Source: Lithodes maja
Lineage: Eukaryota; Arthropoda; Malacostraca; Decapoda; Lithodidae
Assembly (NCBI GenBank): GCA_037953745.1
Contig: JBAKBP010004442.1
Span: forward strand, 62,001-126,000
Direction: 5' to 3'
Length of the DNA: 64,000 bases
The notes under the pieces are model-generated. The model made no database searches, was not told where the DNA came from, and saw nothing but the letters and a program-made list of their open reading frames with translations. Positions within the stretch are counted from its first letter, which is position 1. Each line of letters begins with the position of its first letter. Positions 32,262-44,901 of this stretch are shown here, one piece after another. The position numbers were made by a program, and so were the translations under genes.

Positions 32262-34470
32262 AATTCTATCTATCTATCTATTGCCTGACGCCGTGATCCC
32301 CGAAGGGGTGGCCACGAACGAACCGCCCCCATGCACCTCTGTCCCCAGTCAGTCGACGCCCCTCCCCCCAACCAGCACCGCCTTCATTCATGTAGTTCCT
32401 CACTCCATCCATCCACCTCATATTCGGTCTACCTCTCCCCCTCTGTCCCTCCACCTCGCTCTCGTACACCCTCTTTAGTCATTCTCTCGCTTTCCATACG
32501 GCCGAACCATCTCAAGTTGTTCCTTTTCACACTTTCCAGCACATCTACCTCCACACCACACCTCCTTCTTACTTCCTCATTAGTCTGTCTATCCCTCCAT
32601 GTAACTCCGCACGCACTCCTTAAGTAATTCATTTCCACTGCTCTCACTCTTGGTCTGAGTCTCTCAACCAACGTCCATGCTTCGCTTCCGTAAGTCAGTG
32701 TCGGGATTACCACACTGTCATGCAAGGACTTCTTCACTTCCATACTGACCACCCTATTTCTTGTTACTGCTTTTAGCGTTCCTACAACCTGTTGTACCCT
32801 CTCCCGCACTTCTTCATCCATAGTCCCATCTTTACTCAACACACTGCCCAGATACTTAAAAGAGTTGACGATCTCCATAGCCTGACCGTTCAGCTTCACC
32901 TCACACTCTGTGACTTCACCCCTTTCGAAGACCATAACCTTGCTCTTCCCCGTATTTACCTTCAAATTCCGTTTTTCGCACACTGTTCCAAACTCATTTA
33001 CCAGACCCTGCAACTCCCATTCATTATCACTCATCAGAACTGTATCATCCACAAACAGCAGTAGCTTCCACTCAATTCCCTCCCTTTTCAACGATACACC
33101 AACATCCACTGCTCTTGATAGTATTTCTTTCATAACTCCATCCATATATACAGTAAACAACACGGGGACATCACACACCCCTGTTTCAAACCAACATTCA
33201 GGTCAAAGAACTCGCTCTGCTCACTCTCCACACGTACTGCCGCCTTTGCACCCTCATACATGCTCTTCACTGCTTTCAGCAACTTGCCCTCTACTCCGTA
33301 TATTCTAAGTACTTTCCACAAACCTTCTCTATCCACTCTGTCATAGGCCTTCTCCAAGTCCATAAAGGCAACATACACCTTTTGTTTCTTCTCCAGATAC
33401 TTCTCCACAACACAATTCAGGGTAATAATCTGATCTACACATCCTCTTCCCTTCCTAAAGCCTCCCTGCTCGTCGCCTATCCATTTCTCCGTTCTCACTC
33501 TCACTCTCTCAATCACTACCCTACTGTATACCTCCCTACTACGCTTAGAAGACATATTCCTCGGTGGTTACCACACACTCCTCTTTCCCCTTTGCCCTTA
33601 TATAGGGGGACTATTATGCCAGTCTTCCAGTCATCGGGTGCACTCCCCTTCTCCCATGCTAGTTTGCACATTTTCCATACCCATTCTATCACTATCTCAC
33701 CACCATACCTCAACATATTTCCCCACACACTCCATCTGTTCCTGGTGCTTTCCCCAACTTCACTCTTTTCATGGCTTCCCACACTTCTGATCCCCACCTC
33801 CTCCTCCACTACTCCACTACTTCTCTTCTTCTCCCTCCCATACCATATCCAGCTATGTTTGCTGGCTCTTCATTCCTTTCATTTAGCAACTCACTGAAGT
33901 ACTCCCTCCATCTTTCGACTCTCTCTTGCTTCTCGGCTAGCATTCTCCCATTCTTATCTTTCACACCCTTACTGTTTCCCTTGCTACCTTCCCTAACTTT
34001 CTTGACTTCTTTCCAGAACAGTTTCTTACTCTCCCTCCATTTTACACTCAGATTCCTTCCAAATTCCTCATCTACTCTTCTCTTACTTTCCTTCACTACT
34101 CTCTTCACCACCCTCTTACTCTCCACGTACCTCGCTCGTTTCTGTCTCTCGGAATCTTCATTCCCTCTACTACCCAACCACTCTCTATATGCTTTCTTCT
34201 TTTCTTCCACAGCTATTCTTACCTCTTCTGTCCACCATGCTGTACCTTTCACTCCCCTCCCTCTTCTCCTCACTCCACACACCTCCTCACATGCTGCACA
34301 GATCTCATCCTTAAACACCTTGCTCATCTCCTCCACTTCCTCCATAACTTCCAGGTCGAACCCCCCTAGTCGTCTTTCCACTGCTCTCCTGTACTCCTCC
34401 CTGACTTCCTCCTCCTGCAACCTCTCCACCCTCCTCACCATTATGCAAACAAATAATGATAGCAATATTA
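32262..34470 (-). mobile_element. Non-LTR retrotransposon (LINE family R), broken ORF2
   Basis: Read on the minus strand, the element carries a long ORF2 remnant in shifting frames. 34465-33809 is a basic linker, including the AWWTEEVRIAVEEKKKAYRE block. 33809-33516 is early RT, with WKTGIIVPLYKGKGERGVC. 33555-33130 is the RT palm, with DEQGGFRKGRGCVDQI, FMDLEKAYDRVDREGLWKVL and VGLKQGCVMSP. 33178-32429 has the catalytic FVDDTVLMSD and a C-terminal LTYGSEAWTL block. 32469-32278 is the tail. At least three frame changes are needed (near 33810, 33540 and 33170), so it is dead. No endonuclease domain is present, so the 5' end is truncated. It ends in (TAGA)n at 32262-32280. Chromosome-wide tail copies lie at 5483 and 9960. 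The clade is probably RTE-like, but this is not certain. Confidence 0.85.
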
Positions 34471-34639
34471 TTGTATGTAGCAGCCAGCTTGTGTGAGTAC
34501 TGTGTCTGTGTGCCCTGGCTGTGGTAGCGCAGGTTTGGGTGGCGCCTGCCTAGACACCACGGGTCTCTGCTAGACACGGGCTTGGGACGGGAGTGCAAAC
34601 TAGACAGGTGCCACATACCTAATTTTGTCGAAAAACTTA

Positions 34640-35011
34640 GTTGGGCTACTGTACTTCAAGATCAGTATTAGGGCCAATTATCTTCCTATTCTACAATAAC
34701 GACATAGACGACGGTCTAACCTGTACAATCTCAAAGTTTGCAGATGATACAAACATTGCAAATACTGTACTCATAAATTAACATGTTGAAGATATGCAAC
34801 ACAATCTAGATAGTTAGTCACATTGGGCTAGCACCCAGCTAGAGAGTGTGGACAGAGACATGAACTTGGGAGTAACAATATCGAGTAACCTAAACCCTAG
34901 TCAAAAATGTACAGAAGTTGTTAAGAGCGCAAACAAAGTTATAGGTTATATAGGCAGATCTTTTTAGCATAAATACCCTAAATTCCTGCTTTCCAATACT
35001 TATGTTAGATT
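34640..35011 (+). mobile_element. CR1/L2-like LINE RT fragment (5' part of chimera, copy A)
   Basis: Plus-strand sequence nearly identical to 55500-55940: GGATCAGTATTAGGGCC-type start, a segment encoding the FADD catalytic box (AGTTTGCAGATGATACAAAC) and the LGVTISSNL block. Relative to copy B it lacks about 90 bp after CACATTGGGCTA. Stops are present. Confidence 0.75.
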
Positions 35012-35280
35012 CGGGCTTTACATTTTCAAAAAAATATTAGGAATTCCTATGGGTGGAAATGCTAGCCCTTTAATTGCAGATTTATTCTTGCTTGCTTTAG
35101 AATTTAAATATATAAAAGACTTAGTTGACATTAGCAAGAAATATAACATCCCAGAAAAATTAGCACTTGATAAATTGTTAAGTAATAATAGTAGATATAT
35201 TGATGATATTCTCGTTTGCAATATATTAAATTTTAATCAAGTTGCTAAACTTATATATCCTAATTCGGGCGACCCGCTGC
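35012..35280 (+). mobile_element. Penelope-like RT fragment (3' part of chimera, copy A)
   Basis: From about 35012 the same strand encodes KKILGIPMGGNASPLIADLF, then SRYIDDIL and NQVAKLIYPN. The GIPMG and RYIDD boxes with an IYP ending are the palm motifs of Penelope-like RTs, not of CR1-type LINEs. The frame is open from 35049 to a stop at 35292. The join to LINE sequence is at the same place in copy B (about 55915-55945). Confidence 0.6.
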
Positions 35281-35657
35281 TAAACCATAATTAGAAGGCA
35301 GCTTCTCTTTATGTTGGTTCCATGGCAGTCCGACTTCATATTGCTGATTCTGTGCAGAGTATGTTACTGTCTCCTTGTATATGTCCATCGCAGTCATGTT
35401 TTCCTTGTAATCTTCGTTTGGAGAAATCCCTAGATGATCCAGTTCCCACATACATTTTAATTCATTATGACATGGATTACTTGATTCCGTGGATATACTG
35501 TATATTGATCCATCGGGGGAGTGACCGCAACTTTCAAAATTGTAACTACATCTACTTGGGCGCTAGACTGGTCGTTATGGCAGGAGCCACTTACTACATA
35601 GCCAAATTTAGTGGGTAAGAGAATTATGTCACCTTCCTTTTTGTACCCTGGCCGCAC
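35257..35657 (-). mobile_element. BEL/Pao polyprotein fragment
   Basis: Minus-strand frames at 35657-35457 (GDIILLPTKFGYVVSGS) and 35451-35260 (MWELDHLGISPNED, then NQQYEVGLPWNQHKEKLPSN) match the region between protease and RT in BEL/Pao polyproteins. There the order is a protease-like segment, W-x-LD-x-GI, and YEV-LPW-LP-NY. A frame change lies at about 35452-35459. RT, RNase H and integrase are absent here. Confidence 0.75.
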
Positions 35658-35661
35658 TAAG

Positions 35662-38084
35662 TCATATTAAAAATCGGCACCAACCAACAAGACATTTCTT
35701 CAAGACGTTAAGACGTCTTAGGCACCGCACCTTAAGTTCTTTTACATGGGCAGACCAGTTAAGAAGTGTGTCAAGGATGAGTCCCAAGAACTTAACCTGA
35801 TCAGAAAATAGTAGCCGATGTCCAGTCATTGAGAGGGAGATAGTCTGACCATGTAAGTGACGTTTGTCACGATAAAAGAGAATCACCTTGGTTTTCTCGC
35901 TGGAAAATGTAAACCCTGTAGAAGACGCCCAACGGGTAACGTCCCTCAAGACAGTATTAAGGCATCGCTGTATATGAGATAAACTGGGTGAGGTATAGTA
36001 AACTGCGAAATCGTCCACATAAAGGCTGTGGGAGACTTAAGGAGGGAGGCAGGACACCACCCCGTTGATGGCGATTGCAAACAGCGTGCTACTAAGAATG
36101 CTCCCCTGAGGGATGCCCATCTGAAGAGAGTGTGGGAGAGACAGGGTTCCATTGACAATCACTTGGAAAGTCCTATCAGAGAGGAAACCCTGCAAAAATT
36201 GGAGAAGAGAGCCACGCATGCCAGGCTCATATAAGATTTGTATAATTCGATAGCGCCAAGTCGTGTCATAGGCCTTAGTGATGTCAAATAAAATAGCCAC
36301 GGGGGGGTGACCCAACACGAACCCTCGCCGGACTTGATCCTCCAAACAGGCCAAAGAATGAAGCGTGGAGCGTTGAGGGCGGGACCCAGACTGTGATTGA
36401 GAGATGAGGTCATGGTTCAAAGCAAAGTGTAGGAGCCGAGGGTGGACCATCTTCTCAAATAATTTGCTTATGCAGGATGTCAATGAAATCGGGCGGGAGT
36501 TGGTGGGTAAACTAGGGTCCTTGCCTGGCTTCGGAATGGGGACTGTATAAGCATGTTTCCAATCAGGAGGGAAGTACCCATGCTGCCATATTTGGTTAAA
36601 AAACACCAGATAAAAAAGTAATAGCCTCATCGTCCAGGTGTTGAAGCATACTATAGGAAATTCCATCTGTGCCAGGGGTAGCATCCTTGCAATCCCGCAA
36701 GGCAACCTTGAGGACATCGATGGTAAAAGCACTGTTGTAAGGGGAGGACGTACCCTCACGAAAGTCCAAGGAACGTGCCTCAGAACGACGTTTCTGAAAA
36801 AACAAACGATCAGGGTAAATTAGCGTCACTACCTACATCCGCCAGATAACTAGCATGAGCCATCGAGATGGAATAATAGTCAAACAACAGAGAGGTGGAA
36901 GCATGATCAAAAACCGAATGAACAGGAGATCGGTTGTTTTTACCAGTAATCTTGTGAAATTTCTTCCAAACTAAAGACAGAGACGTACGGGGGGTCAATC
37001 CGGAGACATATGACTGCCACGACTGTTTCTTCTGTGAGATAACAGTAAGTTTGAAAAGTGCACACAGTTTATTATAGTAGGGTTTCACCACGCTGATAAA
37101 ATACATAGCAGTAACAAACTTCACCCAAGCATGAAATGTCGCACCAGTTGCCAGCGATGCTCAAGCATCCCGTAGGTTACAGGTGGACTGAGCAAGGCGA
37201 CGCTCCAAATAATATTTTAATCGAACCAGCTTGGACAGTTCAGGGGACCACCATGGGACCCGTCGAGGGTGAGGGGTACTGGATGTCCGAGGGATGGTGC
37301 TATCAGCAACGGAACAAATAAAATCTTGGAAAAACATATAATTATCATGTGGAGAGTCATCATCACGAAAAACCCCAATGTCAGCTGAAAGAGAACTAAA
37401 AGAGTCCCAATCAGCTTTAGCAAGGTTATACCTGGCTAACTGACTTGACACATTAGGGGATGTGGGAGTCAATAGTATAGGGTGATGGTCACTAGTAAAA
37501 CAGTCAGCAACAACAGACCAAGTAAAAAGGGATACCGCCTCAGCCGATGCCAAAGTAAGATCAACTGCAGAGGAAGTAGAGTGAGCTAAAGAATAAAAAG
37601 TGTGGGGACCTCCATTAAGACAGCATAGGGGAGAGTTTAAAAGCAGATCCTCAATGAGACGTCCTGGTGCATCAGCAGAAGAACAACCCCATACCGGAGA
37701 GTGGGAGTTAAAATCACCTAAAATTAAAAATGGAGGAGAAAGACACCGTAAAAGATGGGGCAACCTAGACATGTTATAATTACAACTAGGTTGATTATAT
37801 ACACTACAGATGGTAAGGGCTGTACTATTAGGAAGGGATATCCTAACAGCAACAGCTTGGAATGGGGGATCTAACAATAGAACAGGTTGAAAAGCACAAG
37901 AGCGATGTAAAAGGATGGCCGTCCGAAGATGACCATCACACACAGGTGACTCTGCTGCAACATAATAAGCACCTATCGAGTCAAGGACAGGTCCTACATG
38001 CTGGAGGCAGACACACAGAGGAGTATGCAAGCGAAGTAAATGTTGAGTTTCGCCAAGGCGACGCCTAGTGGCGAAACCGTTCAT
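35662..38084 (-). pseudogene. Jockey ORF2: endonuclease-reverse transcriptase, broken
   Basis: The endonuclease (38084-37161) shows LILGDFNSHSPVWG, SSAVDLTLAS and TSDHHPIL, the catalytic landmarks of APE-type LINE endonucleases. A further upstream in-frame piece encodes ILQWNMNG (to about 38118). After an in-frame TGA (37163-37161) comes the linker 37124-36810 (SWQSYVSGLTPRTSLSLVWK). The RT follows, with PGTDGISYSML in one frame (36829-36596) and PISLTSCISKLFEKMV, FDITKAYDTTWR and MGIPQGSILS in another (36759-36037). An in-frame TAA (36039-36037) then precedes SLYVDDFAVYYTS, which carries the catalytic YVDD. Two frame changes (about 36810 and 36600) and two stops make it non-functional. Confidence 0.85.
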
Positions 38085-38237
38085 GTTCCACTGAAGTATA
38101 CTATGATGGTTCTTGAGTAATCACTGATTTTAAATTACTGTGATTTTGAGACCGCTGAATATGGGCAACATTGGGGAGGGGTACAGGCAGAGGGTGAGGG
38201 GGAGGACGACCAGGCACGTCCCCAGTAGTGTCGTGTA

Positions 38238-40093
38238 TCACACACTGGGAAGGCGGGACCTGGAGCACAGGCAATTGTTCGGGGGGGGGGGAGAAGAAAC
38301 CTTGCGTTGAATTCTTTCCACTAATTCTGTTGGTTGAACAGCCAGGTGACCAATAAAATTAACACATATACAATGGGCATCATGAGACCCTGCACAGTCA
38401 GAAGGAAGGTGGCAGGAGGCAATAAAGTGATCAACCTTTACACGTAAGTCATGCACATTATCATTAATAGCGGGGCCAATATAGTCTATAAAGCATTTAT
38501 CACAGCCACACTGGGAAACATGTTTAGCAGGAGGCGGGGAGGTATCTATTTCCATAAGTGGACCATCGATGTCTGCAAGTTGGGCCTCTATATCATCATG
38601 GGAAGGAGTCAGAGGAGCTGATGAGACCTGCGGAGATGTCAGAAGGCGAGGTCTCCTCCTATCCTGACTCCGCACATGCTTGGGAGACAAGGCAGATCTA
38701 TCCGTAGGAGGAGAGTCAGAACCTTTCCTCTTCTTAGTTGCAGGATCAAAGGGAGTTGAGAAGTCCTTACTGCGCACGAAAGAAACAGCTGTTCGGGCCA
38801 GAATAACACTGGAATTACTCCTAGTAGTCACCTTAGATGAGGAAGTCAAAGCAGTAGGAGAAATGGAGGGAGGACACTGAACAGGGTCCCCTGCTACCTC
38901 AGGAGGGGGATTCGGCTCTGGCAGTAGGTCCCGGAGTGGCGAAAAGCGATTGGTTGGAAGAGGGCGAGTCACTGAAAGCGGAGGATGCGTGAGAGTAGGT
39001 TGCAAACCAGACCGAGCCACCCTAGCATATGTCAATGAAGGTAACAGACCCTGTTCCTTCAAATGGGAGATAGCCGCTCTGTGAGAGAAGCCTTGACTCA
39101 GTTTCAAATCAAGGATAGCACTATGATAATGAAAATGTGGGCAAGTGTTGGAAAAGACAGCATGGGGATCACCGCAGTTGAGGCAGGTACGGGAGGTTGC
39201 ATTGCAAGCCTCCCGAAGATGAGCTGAACCTCCACACAGGGGGCATAATTTCGGGTTCTCTTGGCAATACTTGGCCGGGTGACCAAACTTCCAGCAACTC
39301 TGGCATTGTCTAGGGCGGGGAACATGTTTTCGTACAGCCAGCCGCCAGCCCGCTATCCGAACAAAAGGGGGCAAGTCACGTCCCTCGAAAGTCAGTTTAG
39401 CGATACGGAGGGGGCCATCACGCTGGGAACCGCGCCGAGACAGGCATGTCTCAACCTTCAGTGCTGGAGTATCAGATGGGTCCATGTTCTCCAGGATGCG
39501 AGATGCAGAGTCCTCAAATGGCGTATCAATACAGATCTCATGAGGGATAACAACTGTCCCAACACAGTTATTAAGAGTCTTGTGCCTCGTGATGGAAACT
39601 TTGGACGGCGGATCGACCAACCACTCCTGAAGAGAACGAGACCGAGCCTCAGTCCGAGCTTTAAGGAGGCGATAGCCATCCGTACCCGTACGGATTTCAA
39701 CATCACCGATGTCATGGAGTAGTATGGAGACAAGCTCAAGATCATCACCTATGTCATAATTAATATTAAAAAATTTAGGCCACTTACTGAAGCCAAAAAT
39801 AGTTTGAAATAGCTGGACAGAAGTTGGCGGGGTAGGACGACATGGACGAGGTTTGGATTTGGGAGGGACATATGGCTCCAATGTAACAGGGCCATTAGAA
39901 CTAGATGAAGGAGGTAAGTGTGGCTTGGGAGAGGGACGAGTTCTCCTACTATTGCAGCCGAGGAGGCTACCGAAAGCCCCTCGACAGGGTGGGAAGGATC
40001 CAGGGAAATGTCAGAAGTTGCGCCAGAGGTCGTAGTCAGTGTCAAAGTCGGAACCAGGGGAAGAGTTTCGGTAACACCAGCCATAAATACCAA
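38238..40093 (-). pseudogene. Jockey ORF1: gag-like CCHC protein
   Basis: An uninterrupted frame of 547 codons (39881-38238) encodes the nucleic-acid-binding ORF1 protein. There is an N-terminal Pro-rich stretch, an RRM-like region (about residues 30-160, ending in EGRDLPPFVRIAGWRLAVRK), then CCHC knuckles CQSCWKFGHPAKYC (about residue 194), CPLCGGSAHLREAC and a third CLNCGDPHAVFSNTC. A Ser/Pro/Arg-rich low-complexity tail follows. Sequence of similar character continues 5' in another frame up to an ATG at 40093 (MVFMAGVTETLPL), so one frame change near 39880-39930 probably separates the true N-terminus. The rest is well preserved compared with ORF2. Confidence 0.8.
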
Positions 40094-40810
40094 GCCATGC
40101 TGTTCCAGGAGTGTACTAAGCAGACCAGGCGGAGAGAAGGTATGACGGGAGGGATACCAGGAAACAAACCTTTACAAATCATGGAGCCCTAAACCTTCAC
40201 CAACGACACAAGTGGGGACAGATTCCCAAGTGTCAGCTTCCTATCCTACCCCTCGGAAGGGGATGGCATTAAAATGTAAAGAGAGGCTCAAGTGTAATCA
40301 TAACCCGCTTGATGAGACTGAGGGCATGAAACGATGCAAACATCTCCAGTTGTTACATAATTATGGGCTACCGGTCAGAAAGCCAAGAGTCCCACCTCCA
40401 AGGAACGGCACCCCTGGATCCGGAGCCGCACTACCCCTGGATCCGGAGCCGCACTACGGAGACGGTGCCGCCTAGGAACCATAACATTAGGCATGTTACC
40501 GAACCACAGGTCCGAAAACTCTTGGGTGAGCCGACATGTCACCAATGTCACCACAATTGGTTCCGGGTCAAAGCTCCAATCCCAGCAAAGACCAGCTCAC
40601 TCACCCAACCGAACATAATTTGAACAAAGGGGAAAAGTCCACAAAATGAAATCAAAAGGGACAGAATAAGAACAGAAGGGGAAAAACATATAAAGACAAA
40701 AGAAAAACTCACAAAATTAGTTAAGCCGACAACGAGAGCTCGAGGGGAGAAGGCAAAAAGCATCCCCCATCAAGCTCTAGTTGCCGGCCCGAAGCCCCCC
40801 AACCCCGTCA

Positions 40811-42320
40811 AGGAATGTAGTAACAGGGGTGAATTTGATTTGGAACTTTAATAAATACTATATTCAAATAAATATATATTTTTGTTCTTACTGTACAACA
40901 TAACTTATATGTATATATTTCTGAAATATAATTACTACACTATAACACGCCACAAGCATATGCAAACAAGCAGGCATGCACACACGCACTCATACGCAAA
41001 CGCACATAATGGCAATTGTTATGTCCACCCACTATTACATGAGGTGTCACGCAATATATGCTTATGATATATATCTCAATTGCGTAGCATACATTTAGTA
41101 CAGTTGCTAAATAATGACTTTGCTAAGTTTTCCATTTTACAACCAAAAACAATTATCTATAAAAAGCATATTCACTCCGATAATGCTTTTTGAGGCACAC
41201 AATATTCTGAGTGTGTGTGTGTGTGTGGGATTACCAATTATGCCAAGAGTAATGCTTAGTTGACTTAGTTTGTTTTTCCGAGGTTAGAGCGTGATGGTCG
41301 ACCAATGACTATCACTGTTGTTAATTGCATGAGTATATGTTATTAGTTGTCTGAGATTGCACAGCATATAAAAGAAAAGACAATGCTGTATTAGTTTAAA
41401 TAAATTGTAAATTTTAAAAAATAACAAATGTAAGGTAGCCTTCTGAAATCATAAGAGTAAGCGAAAATCTATACTAAATCATTAATTATAGCATACTTAT
41501 CCCCACGACTTATGCGACACCAAATGATATGGAATTTAAACAGGTTATATATAGCTGGCCAAAAGTAGATGCAAGTTATCAAATATGACAACATTCGATG
41601 GTGGGTCACGCAAGTAGCATATACTGTGTCTAACACAGAAGAAAAAAAACAAACAATGACTTATGACGTTATACTGTATGTGGACTTATTTTACTCCATA
41701 TTATATGTGTATCTGCTCTTTTGCAATCATATTTACAAGCAGCCTCGTAAGGATCAGTAGATCTGTTGCTAGTTTTCCTTTTTACTTATTTGTTAAATGT
41801 GACAGGTTGGGTACACTTATACAAATGGTGTCACAATCGTATTATAATAATCAGATTATTTCCTTGCTCTACCATGGGTCACACCTATCGATTACTTTAC
41901 ATAATCCAGGCCCGATCTATATTTATGAAAATGGACTAAGGCTAATTATTTTGCATTATGCTTATAATCCTGTTAATATATTTGTGTCGTGCATAACTTC
42001 ACATTTTAGCATGATTCGTTGACATTCCTAATCTCACAAATATATATGAAGCAAATCGAAATCGCCAGGCTCCACATTGGTGAAATAAGGTTGGCTAATG
42101 TATGATGGCTACTGTCTGCATAACATGTAATTCTAAATATTTAAATATTCTTCTGAAGTTATATACTTTTAACTATTTGGTATTGGCATATACAATAGAT
42201 TTAATGATTATGGTAACGATTCATATAATTTAATTGTATTAAAGGCTGTACTACAAACTATTATTACATCTAGCAAACTAAAAATGACTACACACATCCC
42301 TCTTTACAGAACGAAGACCC
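40811..42320. other. No recognisable gene
   Basis: AT-rich with small simple repeats (GT run at 41213-41226). Frames at 41569-42022 have no recognisable character. Confidence 0.45.
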
Positions 42321-42329
42321 ATTCATTCA

Positions 42330-42745
42330 TACAGACTTACACTAATATATCGCTATCCCTCGCCAGGAAAAAAATAGACACCTAAATGACACTTAACAGA
42401 AAACTAATGGGGCTAAACTTGAGAAAGAAAGGGGAACAGAAAAAGCCCCATCTCCCCTTAACCTCTTATAATTTAGCCGAGTACTATTGTAAACGGATTA
42501 AGTTCTGAAATAAGGTAATCGTAGGATAGGTTTAACCCCTTCTGTACCGCGACGTCGGTTTAATTTTATTCTAGCTATATTTAGATGATTTTGTGCAGCT
42601 TAAGGATCTGTGGTAGAATAAAGGGTTAATCGAGATAGTTCAAAGCCGCGTAATTGCTAGAGGCCCTTTTTAAGCTGAACAATATCGTCTAATAGTAGCT
42701 AGAAGAAAATAAAAAGACGTCGCCGGTACGAAAGGAGTTGAGAGA
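42330..42745. repeat. DR-A and paired inverted DR-B copies
   Basis: 42345-42440 is a minus-oriented DR-A piece (TCGCTATCCCTCGCCAGGAA, AATGGGGCTAAACTTGAG). 42533-42605 is DR-B in plus orientation (CCCCTTCTGTACCGCGACGT, TTTAGATGATTTTGTGCAGC). 42650-42740 is DR-B in minus orientation (AAGCTGAACAATATCGTCTA, GACGTCGCCGGTACGAAAGG). The two DR-B copies face each other and could fold. Confidence 0.65.
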
Positions 42746-42984
42746 TAACTATTAACACAATTATGTAATTTAGGTGGTCGCCACGTTAAGGATAAACAGT
42801 TTACGGATAAAGTAAAAGGATAGATATTATGGAATATTACATAGAAACACGAAAAATATAAGAGAATGGAAGTGAATTACATAATTACTAAATACAGTAG
42901 AAACTCTCATAACTCTATAACCCTTACATTGAAGGCCTTCGATAAGTGTAGCGCAAAAGAAAAGGACTCGCCTAAGTCCCGAAG

Positions 42985-43750
42985 GAGGATTACCAGGAGT
43001 TAATAAGATATGAAAGATCTCCAGCAGAGCGACCCTTAAGGAAGCCATACTGGCGATCTGAGAGTAGATTACGAACAAATAAATGCTTTAGAAATTTGGA
43101 AGTAAGAATAGTTTCAAAAACTTTAGAGACTAGAGATGAGCAATTGGACGATAGTTGGAGGGTTGAGAATAGTCGCCTTTCTTTGAGACAGGTTGAATGA
43201 GATCGAACTTCCAGCAAGAACGGAAGAAGTTAAAGAGACAAGAGTTTGCCTAGGCAGGGAGTCCGCACAGAACAGTTTGAGTACAACAGGAGGAACACCA
43301 TTCGGACCATACGCATTCTATGTACTAAGCCCAGAGAGGACAGAAAGTCTTTAGAATATTAGGCATCCGTAGGAGAGAGGGGGGTGGAGAGGGAAGAATA
43401 GCACCGGAATCATCCAAGGTAGAGTTTGTAGCGAAAGTTTGAGCGAATAGTTCAGCTTTGTCAGAGGAAGAAGTGATGGTTGTGCCATCAAAGTGGAAAA
43501 AGGGAGGGTAAAAACGAAGAAAAATTGTCGGACAGGTTTTAGGCTAGATGCTAGAAAGCTTGGGAAGAGCTAGAGTTGGATATACAGTGCATTTATTATG
43601 GATGAAAGAGTGTTTGACAAGTCTAAGAACAGATTTAGCTTTATTCCAGGCAGAAACATAGGAAGAATGAGATTGAGGTTTAAGGAGTCTTTTACCGTAT
43701 AAATGCTTCCTCTTTATTGCGCACAGTAGAAAAAGCATGAGCAAACTAAG
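42985..43750 (-). mobile_element. LINE ORF2 remnant (RT N-terminal half)
   Basis: Minus-strand frames carry LVSKVFETILTSKFLKHLFV and LLSDRQYGFLKGRSAGDL (43217-42990). This is the fingers/palm start of a non-LTR RT, in which homologs have SDRQYGFRKGRST. An upstream linker (about 43510-43390) reads SSSDKAELFAQTFATNSTLDDSG, split by stops, and 43744-43544 carries a basic block. Several frame changes and missing sequence show long inactivity. Probably a CR1/Jockey-grade LINE; not the same family as 32-34 kb. Confidence 0.65.
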
Positions 43751-43768
43751 AATTTTTGCACTAGTCAG

Positions 43769-43771
<3 letters not shown>

Positions 43772-43806
<35 letters not shown>
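43772..43806 (+). repeat. Poly-T run of 35
   Basis: Thirty-five consecutive T. It lies 5' of the LINE remnant on that element's strand, so it is not its tail. It may be the tail of an unrelated minus-strand insertion. Confidence 0.9.
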
Positions 43807-43809
<3 letters not shown>

Positions 43810-43812
<3 letters not shown>

Positions 43813-44820
43813 GTAATGAAGATATAACAAACTTAGGTCAAAGAGTTCCCACATCACATACCAGTTTATTAGAGATTATGCGAAAATTTTACTCCCTTCG
43901 ATGGTACACTCTAATACACAAGTTAGGAAATATACTTTGCGAATAGGATTTAATCTAGTTCATTTATTTAACTAGCAGTTACATTTCGGAAATTTACTAT
44001 GCAGTTCGAGAATTCATATTGGGCTCAGATTTATGTAGATTGGTGTACCTATTCCTACGATATTGGGATCAGGCCCATCTACTAGAATTCAAATCAATAT
44101 CCTTCTACTAGTCATTGTATAAAACTATCTGAACCATCTTCCGGCATCAGGTGCTACAGTTAAGAGTTAAACTTGGATTTGATTTTTAGAATTGTGGAGT
44201 TTGTCATTCTCGAACAGTGGATCTAGAATGTGCTGCAAATGGCAAAAATAAGCAATATCCTTAAACTATCAACTCGCAAGACGTTGGATCAGATTAGTGT
44301 TAAAAAAAACACTTCCTAAAGAGATTATTTATATACTTTTAAAACTTAAACTAAGCTTTCCACCATTGAATAGTTCTTCATTAAAGCGAGTGGAGAATAC
44401 CCTAGAAGGTAGACATATGGATTGAATAAGATTTTTAGTTTTCATAACTCTTTAAACTCTTAATTTATCTAGTGGACCTAGACATTAAGCCGGTTATCCA
44501 AGTTATTTAACATTAACTAAAGATAGTTTTAAGAAATTATAATTGCCCCGGCTAGTTATTTAAAAAATACGAATTTAGATTTCAGAGAAATTTATGTAAT
44601 CTAGAAAGATACGGAAAATAGCCCTTTATGAGAATTGAAGATACGATAATTACCCTTAAATTTTCAGCAATTTTAGTTTGTATTTACATTTTTGATAAAG
44701 ACAAAAATTTATAGTCAGTGTTCCTTAATCACACCGTTCATTGAATACCATAAGTGGCATTTAGAGCTTAACTAAAACAACCCTAAGTCTAGGAAGATTA
44801 TAAAAACCATAAAACAATTT
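43810..44820. other. No recognisable feature
   Basis: AT-rich intergenic sequence 3' of the glycine-rich peptide gene. No coding or repeat structure seen. Confidence 0.5.
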
Positions 44821-44824
44821 AAAT

Positions 44825-44830
44825 TTTATT
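44825..44830 (-). terminator. Polyadenylation signal AATAAA
   Basis: On the minus strand AATAAA lies about 72 bp past the TGA of the glycine-rich peptide gene, a normal distance for cleavage and polyadenylation. Confidence 0.7.
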
Positions 44831-44901
44831 TATACAGTTAAATATCCAGCGACAAATCAATAATTGTAGAAGTCCCTGCCACATTCTTATCTACCGTTGG
44901 C

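Larger units (their letters stand above)
35660..40810 (-). mobile_element. Near full-length Jockey-clade LINE
   Basis: On the minus strand, 5' to 3': a putative 5' UTR (about 40810-40094), ORF1 (40093-38238), a ~150-bp spacer, and ORF2 (38130-35662) with APE endonuclease and RT. The 3' side is cut near 35662 next to the BEL/Pao fragment; no poly-A is seen. The 5' end is not fixed; sequence to about 40810 reads as G/C-rich leader. A 21-bp direct repeat (CTGGATCCGGAGCCGCACTA) occurs twice at 40413-40455 in the leader. Confidence 0.8.

Noticed and set aside
33382..34496. Plus-strand Ser/Leu/Thr-rich frames of 171 and 241 codons
   Set aside because: They are antisense to a LINE whose minus strand carries clear RT motifs.
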